This document shows positions 1-6,082 of a stretch of 6,111 bases of DNA, in pieces. This DNA comes from Bacillota bacterium (lineage in GTDB: Bacteria; Bacillota; Clostridia; Christensenellales; Borkfalkiaceae). The stretch covers positions 1 to 6,111 of the forward strand of contig JAEYEN010000090.1 of the NCBI GenBank assembly GCA_023403375.1, read 5' to 3'. The notes below the pieces were generated by a model, which did no database searches, was not told the origin of the DNA, and saw only the letters and a list, made by a program, of their open reading frames with translations. The position numbers and the translations under genes are program-made. The number at the start of each line of letters is the position of its first letter. The stretch's first letter is position 1.

Positions 1-1
1 T

Positions 2-1375
2 AGCGCGCATTTGCCGCTTATAGAAGCGTCCGATTCGGAAGAAGCCAAAGAATTTATAAAGTTCGCTTACGATTTATCTGAAAAATACGATACTCCCGTA
101 ATATTCAGAACCACCACTAAACTTGCTCATTCGCAGGGCGTTGTGTCCTTGTCGGAAAGAAAAGAAGTAGCGGATAAAGTTTACGAAAGAGACGTTAAAA
201 AATACGTAATGATGCCCGCTTCCGCAATAGGCAGACACGTTGTAGTGGAAGAAAGGGAAAATAAAATGGAAAAAGACGCTTCGTCTTTTCCGATAAACAA
301 GGTGGAATATCTCGATAAAAAAATAGGTTTTATAACTTCGGGTATTCCTTATCAATACGTTAAAGAAGCGGCGCCGAACGCCAGCGTTCTGAAACTCGGA
401 ATAATCAATCCGTTGCCTAAAAAACTTATAGAAGATTTTATAAATTCGGTTGAAACCGTTTACGTTTTTGAAGAATTAGAACCGGTTATAGAAGAACAGA
501 TAAAGAGTTGGGGTTACAGCGTTAAAGGCAAAGCGCTTTTCACTAAACAGGGCGAATACAGCGCGAATATGCTAAAAAAAGAATTGTACGGCGACAGCGA
601 CTTGTATTTCGATAAAAAAGAAGTGCCTATGCGTCCGCCGATACTTTGCTCCGGCTGTCCGCACAGAAGCGTGTTTTCCGTTCTGAACAAACTTAAACTT
701 CACGCTTCGGGCGATATCGGTTGCTATACTTTGGGCGCGGTTGCTCCGCTTAGCGTTATAGACACCACTATTTGTATGGGCGCAAGCATTTCCGCTCTCC
801 ACGGAATGGAGAAAGCAAAAGGCAAAGACTATATCAAAAATTGGGTTGCGGTAATAGGCGATTCCACGTTCCTGCATACGGGCGTTAATTCGCTTATAAA
901 TATGGTGTATAATAAATCTACCGCCACCGTTATGATACTCGATAACAGAACGACGGGTATGACGGGACATCAGGACCATGCGGCGACGGGTAAAACCCTT
1001 AAAGGCGAAGAAACTTATGCAATCGATTTGGCAGAACTGTGCAAGGCGATAGGCGTGCCCGAAGTCGTTACGGTAAACGCATTCGACGTGCCGCTGTTAG
1101 AAAAAACGATAAAAGAAAGCGTTTTAAACGACCGTTTAACGGTGATTATAGCAAAAGCGCCGTGCGCACTTTTAAAAGGACAAAAATTTCCCAACATTTG
1201 CGTCGCACAGCCTGAAAAATGTAAAAAGTGCGGAATGTGCTTAAAAACAGGCTGTCCCGCGCTTACCAAAAACCCCGACGGCACGGTTAAAACAAACCTT
1301 ACTATGTGCAACGGATGCGGACTTTGCAGAAGTTTTTGTAAGTTCGGCGCATTAGAGTTAAAGGAGAGAGCATAA
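2..1375 (+). CDS. iorA: Indolepyruvate:ferredoxin oxidoreductase, alpha subunit (5'-truncated by window edge)
   Basis: This is the large subunit of the enzyme that oxidatively decarboxylates arylpyruvates to arylacetyl-CoA, passing electrons to ferredoxin; the reaction is reversible and cytoplasmic. The open frame runs back to base 2 with no stop, and the TTG at 11 lies in the middle of conserved family sequence (LPLIEASDSEEAKEF), so it is not the start. About 457 residues are visible; relatives are near 600, so roughly 130-150 N-terminal residues, including most of the pyrimidine-binding domain, lie outside the window. Visible motifs are the CSGCPHRS block (647-670), the thiamine-diphosphate/Mg motif starting GDSTF at 857 and continuing to the LDN and TGHQDH residues near 970, and a C-terminal 2[4Fe-4S] ferredoxin domain. 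Its two clusters are CxxCxxCxxxxCP (from 1220) and CxxCxxCxxxC (1307-1339). The stop overlaps the iorB start by one base. The family call is firm; the exact arylpyruvate preference cannot be read. Confidence 0.95.
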   Translation, partial: SAHLPLIEASDSEEAKEFIKFAYDLSEKYDTPVIFRTTTKLAHSQGVVSLSERKEVADKVYERDVKKYVMMPASAIGRHVVVEERENKMEKDASSFPINKVEYLDKKIGFITSGIPYQYVKEAAPNASVLKLGIINPLPKKLIEDFINSVETVYVFEELEPVIEEQIKSWGYSVKGKALFTKQGEYSANMLKKELYGDSDLYFDKKEVPMRPPILCSGCPHRSVFSVLNKLKLHASGDIGCYTLGAVAPLSVIDTTICMGASISALHGMEKAKGKDYIKNWVAVIGDSTFLHTGVNSLINMVYNKSTATVMILDNRTTGMTGHQDHAATGKTLKGEETYAIDLAELCKAIGVPEVVTVNAFDVPLLEKTIKESVLNDRLTVIIAKAPCALLKGQKFPNICVAQPEKCKKCGMCLKTGCPALTKNPDGTVKTNLTMCNGCGLCRSFCKFGALELKERA

Positions 1376-1956
1376 TGAAAAACTTAAACATAATGATAGT
1401 CGGCGTTGGCGGACAAGGAACTCTTTTAACAAGCAGAATAATAGGAAAGACCGCGCTGTATAACGGGTGCGACGTAAAACTTTCGGAAGTTCACGGAATG
1501 GCTCAACGCGGCGGAAGCGTGGTAACTTTCGTGAGAATAGGCGAAAAGATAAACGAGCCTGTCGTGGAGGAAGGAGACGCGGACGTTTTAATCGCGTTTG
1601 AAAGATTAGAAGCGATGAGATATGCGCACTTTTTGAAAAAGGACGGCGTTTTGATTGTCAACGATTGCAGAATAGACCCGATGACCGTCGTTATAGGCGC
1701 AAAACAATACCCCGAAAATATTATAGAAGACCTTAAAAAAGAACATAAAGTTTATGTGATAGACGGCGGAAAAATCGCGGCGGAATTGGGCAACAACAAA
1801 GTGCTTAATTCGGTGGTTTTGGGTTTGTCGGCAAAACTTATAGGGTTTCACAAAGAAGACTGGATAAAAATTATAGAAAAAACCGTTCCGCAAAAAACGA
1901 TAGAATTAAACGAAAAAGCGTTTATCCGCGGATATGAAAGTCAGGAGATATTATGA
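1375..1956 (+). CDS. iorB: Indolepyruvate:ferredoxin oxidoreductase, beta subunit
   Basis: This 193-residue protein is the small (gamma-type) subunit that pairs with IorA to form the heterodimeric oxidoreductase. The length is normal for the family. The N-terminus has the glycine loop GVGGQG (residues 10-15), followed by the hallmark EVHGMAQRGG (38-47) and the later NSVVLG (145-150), all typical of the pyruvate/ketoisovalerate oxidoreductase gamma domain. No Fe-S cysteine cluster is present, as expected, because the clusters sit in IorA. The ATG at 1375 shares its A with the TAA stop of iorA and has AAGGAG (1361-1366) 8 bases upstream, which fixes the start and suggests translational coupling to keep subunits equal. 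The end overlaps the next gene's start as ATGA. Confidence 0.95.
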   Translation: MKNLNIMIVGVGGQGTLLTSRIIGKTALYNGCDVKLSEVHGMAQRGGSVVTFVRIGEKINEPVVEEGDADVLIAFERLEAMRYAHFLKKDGVLIVNDCRIDPMTVVIGAKQYPENIIEDLKKEHKVYVIDGGKIAAELGNNKVLNSVVLGLSAKLIGFHKEDWIKIIEKTVPQKTIELNEKAFIRGYESQEIL

Positions 1957-3251
1957 TTTGGAACGAAACCAAAGAATGTATGAGCAGGGACGAACTTACC
2001 GTTCTGCAAAGCGCAAGACTGAGAAAAATTGTAGATTACGTTTATCATAACGTAGAGTTTTACAGAAAGAAGATGCAGGCGGCGGGGCTTTTGCCGTGCG
2101 ACATAAAAGGTATTGAGGATATTTCCAAACTTCCTTTTACCACAAAAGACGATTTAAGGGATAATTATCCTTTCGGACTTTTCGCAGTGCCTAATTCCGA
2201 AATCGTGAGAGTGCACGCTTCCAGCGGAACTACCGGCAAAGCGACTGTCGTAGGATATACAAGACACGACCTGGACGTATGGGCTGAATGCGTTGCCAGA
2301 TGTTTTACCATGAGCGGAATAGGCAGAGACGATGTTATACAAATCGCTTACGGCTACGGCTTGTTTACGGGCGGACTCGGCGCGCACGGCGGCGCGGAGA
2401 AAATCGGCGCGATGGTTGTTCCTATGAGTACCGGAAACTCTAAAAAACTTACCACGATGATGGTGGATTTCGGCGTTACGGCTATTGCCTGCACGCCTTC
2501 TTATCTGCTCCATATTGCGGAAGTTTTAGAACAGGAAAAACTTTTGGACAAGACAAAACTTAAAACCGCGGTTTGCGGCGCCGAACCTTGGACCGAACAA
2601 ATGCGTAAAGAGATAGAAAAAAGGCTTAATATCGAAGCGCACGATATTTACGGTCTTTCGGAAGTTATGGGCCCCGGCGTTGCTTGCGATTGCTCTTTCC
2701 ATCGCGGACTTCACGTGTGCGAAGACCATTTCTATCCCGAAGTGGTAAGTTCCGAAACGTTAAAACCCGTTGCGGACGGAACGCTCGGCGAACTTGTGTT
2801 TACCACGTTCACCAAAGAAGGACTGCCGCTTATAAGATACAGAACCAAGGATTTAACGAGTATAGACCATTCTAAATGCGAATGCGGAAGAACGAGCGCA
2901 AGAATAAGCAAGTTTAAAGGAAGAGTGGACGATATGCTTATTATCAGGGGCGTAAACGTGTTCCCCAGCCAGATAGAATCGGCCCTTCTGGAAGTAAAAG
3001 AACTTACTCCTCACTATATGATGATTGTGGACAGAGTAAATAATCTCGACACGCTTGAAATTCAGGTAGAAGTGGACGAAAAATATTTTACCGACGAAAT
3101 CAAGGGACTTGAATCTCTCACTAATAAAATAGCGCACGTCATCAATCAGGCGATAGGACTAAACGCAAAAATAAGAATAGTAGAACCTAAATCTTTGCAA
3201 AGATTTGAAGGTAAATCCGTTCACGTTATAGACAAGCGTAAACTGTATTAG
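1953..3251 (+). CDS. paaK: AMP-forming phenylacetate/arylacetate-CoA ligase (PaaK-like)
   Basis: This 432-residue adenylate-forming enzyme is expected to activate phenylacetate, indoleacetate or hydroxyphenylacetate with ATP and CoA, giving the CoA thioester, AMP and pyrophosphate. The length and the N-terminus (MIWNE...MSRDEL...) are standard for the PaaK family. Motifs in order: phosphate-binding HASSGTTGKA (88-97), CGAEPW (208-213), YGLSEVMGPG (233-242), the ribose-binding aspartate in RYRTKDL (295-301), hinge region GRVDDMLIIRG (323-333), and C-terminal RFEGKSVHVIDKR with K421 in the position of the adenylation lysine. A Cys/His-rich stretch (C245, C247, H250, H254, C256, H259) and a CEC (309-311) are also present. 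The start has AGGAG (1943-1947) 5 bases upstream and overlaps the iorB stop. Placement after iorAB points to arylacetates as substrates; this is inferred from context. A direct role in aerobic phenylacetate degradation (paa epoxidase route) is unlikely here. Confidence 0.92.
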   Translation: MIWNETKECMSRDELTVLQSARLRKIVDYVYHNVEFYRKKMQAAGLLPCDIKGIEDISKLPFTTKDDLRDNYPFGLFAVPNSEIVRVHASSGTTGKATVVGYTRHDLDVWAECVARCFTMSGIGRDDVIQIAYGYGLFTGGLGAHGGAEKIGAMVVPMSTGNSKKLTTMMVDFGVTAIACTPSYLLHIAEVLEQEKLLDKTKLKTAVCGAEPWTEQMRKEIEKRLNIEAHDIYGLSEVMGPGVACDCSFHRGLHVCEDHFYPEVVSSETLKPVADGTLGELVFTTFTKEGLPLIRYRTKDLTSIDHSKCECGRTSARISKFKGRVDDMLIIRGVNVFPSQIESALLEVKELTPHYMMIVDRVNNLDTLEIQVEVDEKYFTDEIKGLESLTNKIAHVINQAIGLNAKIRIVEPKSLQRFEGKSVHVIDKRKLY

Positions 3252-3367
3252 TAACTATCGTTTCTAAATCAGTATGTGATTTCGGAACTGTATAAGAATA
3301 ATAACGTAACTAAAAAACATCTTAAAACAATATAAGTAAAAGGAATATAAGTATAAGGAGAAAAATT
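3252..3367 (+). promoter_or_regulatory. Noncoding gap between ligase and ACT gene; weak hairpin and -10-like box
   Basis: These 116 AT-rich bases hold no gene. A perfect but weak inverted repeat, AAATCA-GTATG-TGATTT (3266-3282), lies 15 bases after the ligase stop. No T-run follows it, so it does not look like a rho-independent terminator. TATAAG at 3291-3296 matches a sigma-A -10 box at 5 of 6 positions but has no recognisable -35 at 16-18 bases, so an independent promoter for the ACT gene is only possible. Readthrough from the ior operon is as likely. Confidence 0.3.
3329..3358 (+). repeat. Two-copy 15-base tandem repeat that duplicates the ribosome binding site
   Basis: AATATAAGTAAAAGG (3329-3343) is followed directly by AATATAAGTATAAGG (3344-3358), identical at 14 of 15 positions. 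Each copy ends in an A-rich/AAGG Shine-Dalgarno core. The downstream copy, extended by AG to AAGGAG (3355-3360), sits 7 bases before the ATG at 3368 and is the functional site. The upstream copy is 24 bases from the ATG, too far to start that gene, but could act as a standby ribosome site or be a simple slippage product. Confidence 0.75.
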
Positions 3368-3796
3368 ATGTTGGCTAAACAATTATCCGTGTTTATTGAA
3401 AACAGAAAGGGAAGACTTGGCGAAGTTTTGTCGGTATTAAAAAATAACGACGTAAATATTTTATCGCTTTCTCTTGCCGACACTACCGAATACGGTCTTT
3501 TAAGGCTTATCGTAAACAATCCCATGCTCGGCAAAAATAAACTTTCCGAAGCGGGCTTTTCCACAATGCTTACCGACGTTCTGGTTATTAAAATAGAGCA
3601 TAGAGCGGGAAGTTTGCAGGAACTCGTTAACACTCTTTCTGTTAAAGGCGTTAACGTTGAATATATGTACGGCTTATCCACGGCGAAAGAAAAAGCGTTC
3701 GTAGTTATGAAAACTTCCGACGTGAACCTTGCTAAATCCGTGCTGGACGAGTGCGGCGTGTCCACTCTTTCTTCCGAAGAAATCGCTAACCTGTAA
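3368..3796 (+). CDS. Tandem ACT-domain protein, probable amino-acid-binding regulator
   Basis: This 142-residue protein appears to be built only of two ACT domains, about residues 3-66 and 71-138. Both begin with a beta strand followed by an xxRxGxL turn: LSVFIENRKGRL (G15) and LVIKIEHRAGSL (G81). Each then has a helix and the VN(I/V) strand that starts the second beta-alpha-beta half (VNIL at 29-32, VNVEYMYG at 96-102). ACT domains bind small ligands, mostly amino acids, at domain interfaces. No DNA-binding or catalytic domain is attached. The start is set by AAGGAG 7 bases upstream. Stand-alone double-ACT proteins are known next to iorAB/ligase genes in anaerobes, so a role in sensing aromatic amino acids or allosterically controlling the neighbours is plausible, but it is inferred only from position. 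No catalytic function is suggested. Confidence 0.9.
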   Translation: MLAKQLSVFIENRKGRLGEVLSVLKNNDVNILSLSLADTTEYGLLRLIVNNPMLGKNKLSEAGFSTMLTDVLVIKIEHRAGSLQELVNTLSVKGVNVEYMYGLSTAKEKAFVVMKTSDVNLAKSVLDECGVSTLSSEEIANL

Positions 3797-4014
3797 AAGG
3801 GAAAGGGACGAAAGGCGTTTTATGGAAATAAACGTTGCGTAAAAAAGCTGTATAATTTTTGCATCGGCAAAATGTGCAAATATTATCAGAGTTGTTATAA
3901 AAACGATTTGTTTGACGATTTATCTGACTTGTTTTTTGTTCAACGTTTATGAATGAAAAACCGCATAATTAAAAGCCAAAGACTTAAAAATAAAAACGTA
4001 AAGGACGAAGCATT
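3797..4014 (+). promoter_or_regulatory. 218-base intergenic region with promoter-like box ahead of the hydrolase-aminotransferase pair
   Basis: This is the longest noncoding stretch. A perfect TATAAT at 3851-3856 is a candidate -10, but the bases 16-18 upstream do not resemble TTGACA, so it would need an activator or is fortuitous. The same CTGTATAA string occurs at 3288-3295 in the previous gap. Directly downstream is a 6-bp hairpin TTTTGC-ATCG-GCAAAA (3857-3872), overlapping a second inverted repeat TTTGCA-N11-TGCAAA (3858-3880); either could be an operator. Degenerate 12-base tandem units follow (3903-3926). No T-box, riboswitch core or T-tailed terminator is seen. AAGGA at 4001-4005 is the ribosome binding site of the next gene. 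Confidence 0.35.
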
Positions 4015-4839
4015 ATGATAATAGACTTTCATACACACGTTTTTCCCGAAAAAAACGCAAAAAAGACCATAGATTCTCTTGCTGCAAATTCCGATACGAC
4101 CGCAAGTACGGACGGCACGATAGACGGGCTTATAAAACAGATGATAAAAGGCGGAGTAGAGATTTCCGTTTGCCTTCCCGTTTTGACAAAGCCTTCTCAA
4201 TTTGACAGCGTTGCGAGATTTACGGCGGAACTTAATTCCGAATACGCAAAGGCGGACAAAAACGGCAAACGTCTTATATCTTTCGGCGGAATACATCCCG
4301 CTTGCGAAGATATAAAGGGCAAAATGAAGTTTTTAAAAGAGAACGGATTCAAAGGGGTGAAAATTCATCCCGATTATCAGAACACCTTTATAGACGATGA
4401 CGGGTATATAGAGATTTTAAAAAGCGCGAAAGACCTTGATATGATTGTCGTAACCCACGCAGGGGTAGACAACGGGTATATAGGCGAGCCGGTAAAGTGC
4501 CCGCCCGAACTGAGCGCAAAAGTTATAGAAAAGACGGGCAACCCCAAGTTTGTTCTGGCGCATTACGGCGGACACGCTATGTGGGAAGACGTGCTTAAAT
4601 ATCTGTGCGGAAAAGACGTTTACTTTGACACGGCTTTCACTCTGCACGAGATAGACGAAAAAACGTTTAAGGATATATTGACAAAACACGGCGAAGATAA
4701 GATTTTGTTCGCAACGGACTGCCCGTGGCAGGATATGAAGACCGATATAGATATTTTAAAATCTTATAAACTTAATAAACAAACGGAAGATAAAATATTT
4801 TATCGTAACGCCTTAAAATTATTGAATATCGAGGAATAA
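4015..4839 (+). CDS. Metal-dependent amidohydrolase (amidohydrolase-2/ACMSD-like TIM barrel)
   Basis: This 274-residue soluble TIM-barrel enzyme is of unknown substrate. The N-terminal DFHTH supplies the HxH metal pair (H6, H8). Later motifs are GGIHP (91-95), GVKIHP (115-120; K117, H119), VVTHAG (145-150; H148), LAHYGGH (181-187; H183) and FATDCPW (232-238; D235). The HxH...H...H...D order matches the mononuclear-metal amidohydrolase-2 group, whose members are hydrolases or non-oxidative decarboxylases such as ACMSD; TatD-type DNases are a more distant alternative. The C-terminal RNALKLL (264-270) is also typical of that group. Length is normal and nothing is missing. The ATG has AAGGA 9 bases upstream. 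Its stop is only 3 bases before the aminotransferase start, so the two are one transcription unit. Acting on an amino-acid-derived acyl or carboxylated aromatic compound would fit the context, but this is speculation. Confidence 0.85.
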   Translation: MIIDFHTHVFPEKNAKKTIDSLAANSDTTASTDGTIDGLIKQMIKGGVEISVCLPVLTKPSQFDSVARFTAELNSEYAKADKNGKRLISFGGIHPACEDIKGKMKFLKENGFKGVKIHPDYQNTFIDDDGYIEILKSAKDLDMIVVTHAGVDNGYIGEPVKCPPELSAKVIEKTGNPKFVLAHYGGHAMWEDVLKYLCGKDVYFDTAFTLHEIDEKTFKDILTKHGEDKILFATDCPWQDMKTDIDILKSYKLNKQTEDKIFYRNALKLLNIEE

Positions 4840-4842
4840 ATT

Positions 4843-6039
4843 ATGAGCATAAACGAAAAAATGCTTGCTTTGGGCAGCAAACGTTCGATAATAAGAGAAA
4901 TTTTTGAATACAGTAAAATTCGCGCGGCGGAAATCGGCAAAGAGAACGTTTTCGATTTCAGTTTGGGTAACCCCAGCGTATGTCCGCCCGAAGAAGTGAG
5001 TAAAACTATAATAAGCCTTGTTCAAAGCGAAAATCCCACTTCTCTTCACGGATACACTTCCGCACAGGGCGACGCTAATACGAGAAAAGTTATTGCGGAC
5101 GGCATAAATAAGCGTTTTGCCGCAGATGTTTCGGCAGATAATATTTATATGACGTGCGGCGCCGCCGCTTCGCTTACCATTTCGCTGAAAGCGATTTTGA
5201 ACCGCGGCGAAGAAGTTGTTGTTTTCGCTCCTTTTTTCACCGAATACAGAGTTTTCGTTGAAAATGCGGACGGCGTGCTTATAATATCCCGGCCGGAAGA
5301 GAAAACTTTTCAGATAGATTTAGAAGACTTTGAAAGTAAAATAAGCGAAAAAACCAGAGCGGTAATTATAAATTCGCCAAACAACCCAAGCGGCGTGGTG
5401 TATACCGAAGAAAAATTAAAAGCGGTTTCGGATATTTTAAGAAAGAAGTCGGTTGAATACGGGAACCCGATATATATGATTGCCGACGAGCCGTACAGGG
5501 TTCTGGTTTACGACGATATTAAAGTGCCGTATTTAATGAACTATTACGATGACTGTCTTGTTTGCTATTCTTATTCAAAAGCGTTATCGCTCCCCGGCGA
5601 ACGTATAGGGTATATCGCGGTAAACCCCAAAGCGGAAAACAGTAAAGAACTTTACGCGGCGGTTTGCGGCGCAGGGCGGTCGTTAGGATACGTTTGCGCG
5701 CCAAGTCTGTTCCAGAAAGTTATAGCAAAGTGCGCAGACTGCGAGTGCAACGTCAAAGCGTATAAAGAAAACAGAGATTTATTATTTAACGCTTTAACTT
5801 CTTTCGGCTACGAATGTGTAAAACCCGACGGCGCGTTTTATCTTTTTGTAAAGGCTTTGGAACAAGACGCATATAAGTTTTTTGAACGCGCAAAATCGCA
5901 CGAATTACTCGTTGTTCCCTGCGACGATTTCGGCGTTAAAGGGTATGTGAGAATCGCTTATTGCGTGGATAAAAAGACGATAGAAAACTCGCTTCCCGCA
6001 TTTGAAAAACTTAAACGGGAATACGACGAAAATAAATAA
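4843..6039 (+). CDS. PLP-dependent class I/II aminotransferase
   Basis: This 398-residue fold-type-I aminotransferase transfers an amino group between an amino acid and a 2-oxo acid. Aspartate-aminotransferase-type landmarks are all present: LGNPS (41-45), Y71 in HGYTSAQG, the cofactor phosphate region CGAAAS (105-110), NNPSG (180-184), D215 in ADEPY for the pyridine nitrogen, the Schiff-base lysine K246 in SYSKALSLPGERIG, R254, and the substrate-carboxylate arginine R370 in GYVRIAY. The start is set by GAGGA (4831-4835) 7 bases upstream, inside the end of the hydrolase gene. The protein has about a dozen cysteines, with three close together (C297, C300, C302). The nearby arylpyruvate oxidoreductase makes aromatic amino acids plausible substrates, but motifs alone do not separate aromatic, aspartate or alanine specificity. 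Confidence 0.92.
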   Translation: MSINEKMLALGSKRSIIREIFEYSKIRAAEIGKENVFDFSLGNPSVCPPEEVSKTIISLVQSENPTSLHGYTSAQGDANTRKVIADGINKRFAADVSADNIYMTCGAAASLTISLKAILNRGEEVVVFAPFFTEYRVFVENADGVLIISRPEEKTFQIDLEDFESKISEKTRAVIINSPNNPSGVVYTEEKLKAVSDILRKKSVEYGNPIYMIADEPYRVLVYDDIKVPYLMNYYDDCLVCYSYSKALSLPGERIGYIAVNPKAENSKELYAAVCGAGRSLGYVCAPSLFQKVIAKCADCECNVKAYKENRDLLFNALTSFGYECVKPDGAFYLFVKALEQDAYKFFERAKSHELLVVPCDDFGVKGYVRIAYCVDKKTIENSLPAFEKLKREYDENK

Positions 6040-6046
6040 AATATTT

Positions 6047-6082
6047 AAAAGTATTATAATCTAAAAAAGTATTATAAACTAA
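6047..6082 (+). repeat. Two-copy 18-base tandem repeat downstream of the aminotransferase
   Basis: AAAAGTATTATAATCTAA (6047-6064) is followed directly by AAAAGTATTATAAACTAA (6065-6082), with one mismatch in 18. The first copy contains a perfect TATAAT (6055-6060), the second TATAAA, so the repeat places two -10-like boxes 18 bases apart. No -35 box is visible upstream, and no gene starts before the window ends. The rest of the 72-base tail (6083-6111) is A-rich, with no T-tailed hairpin seen. Confidence 0.7.

Noticed and set aside
11..13. TTG as the start of iorA
   Set aside because: The frame continues upstream to the window edge through family-conserved sequence, and no ribosome site precedes it; the gene is simply cut.
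572..979. Antisense 135-codon open frame inside iorA
   Set aside because: It overlaps the thiamine-diphosphate domain of a firmly identified gene, and its translation resembles no known family.
3266..3282. AAATCA-GTATG-TGATTT as a terminator of the ior-ligase operon
   Set aside because: The stem is only 6 mostly A/T pairs and no T-run follows, so rho-independent termination is unlikely.
3322..3765. Antisense 147-codon open frame opposite the ACT gene
   Set aside because: It lies almost wholly across the ACT coding region, shows no recognisable domain, and the forward gene has a strong ribosome site and a clear family. It is a shadow of codon use.
3822..3842. Six-codon open frame (MEINVA) with AAAGG 6 bases upstream after the ACT gene
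   Set aside because: It has no run of regulatory codons and no following attenuator hairpin, so a leader peptide is not supported.
3949..3972. Seven-codon open frame (MNEKPHN) ahead of the hydrolase
   Set aside because: No ribosome site precedes it, and nothing downstream suggests attenuation.
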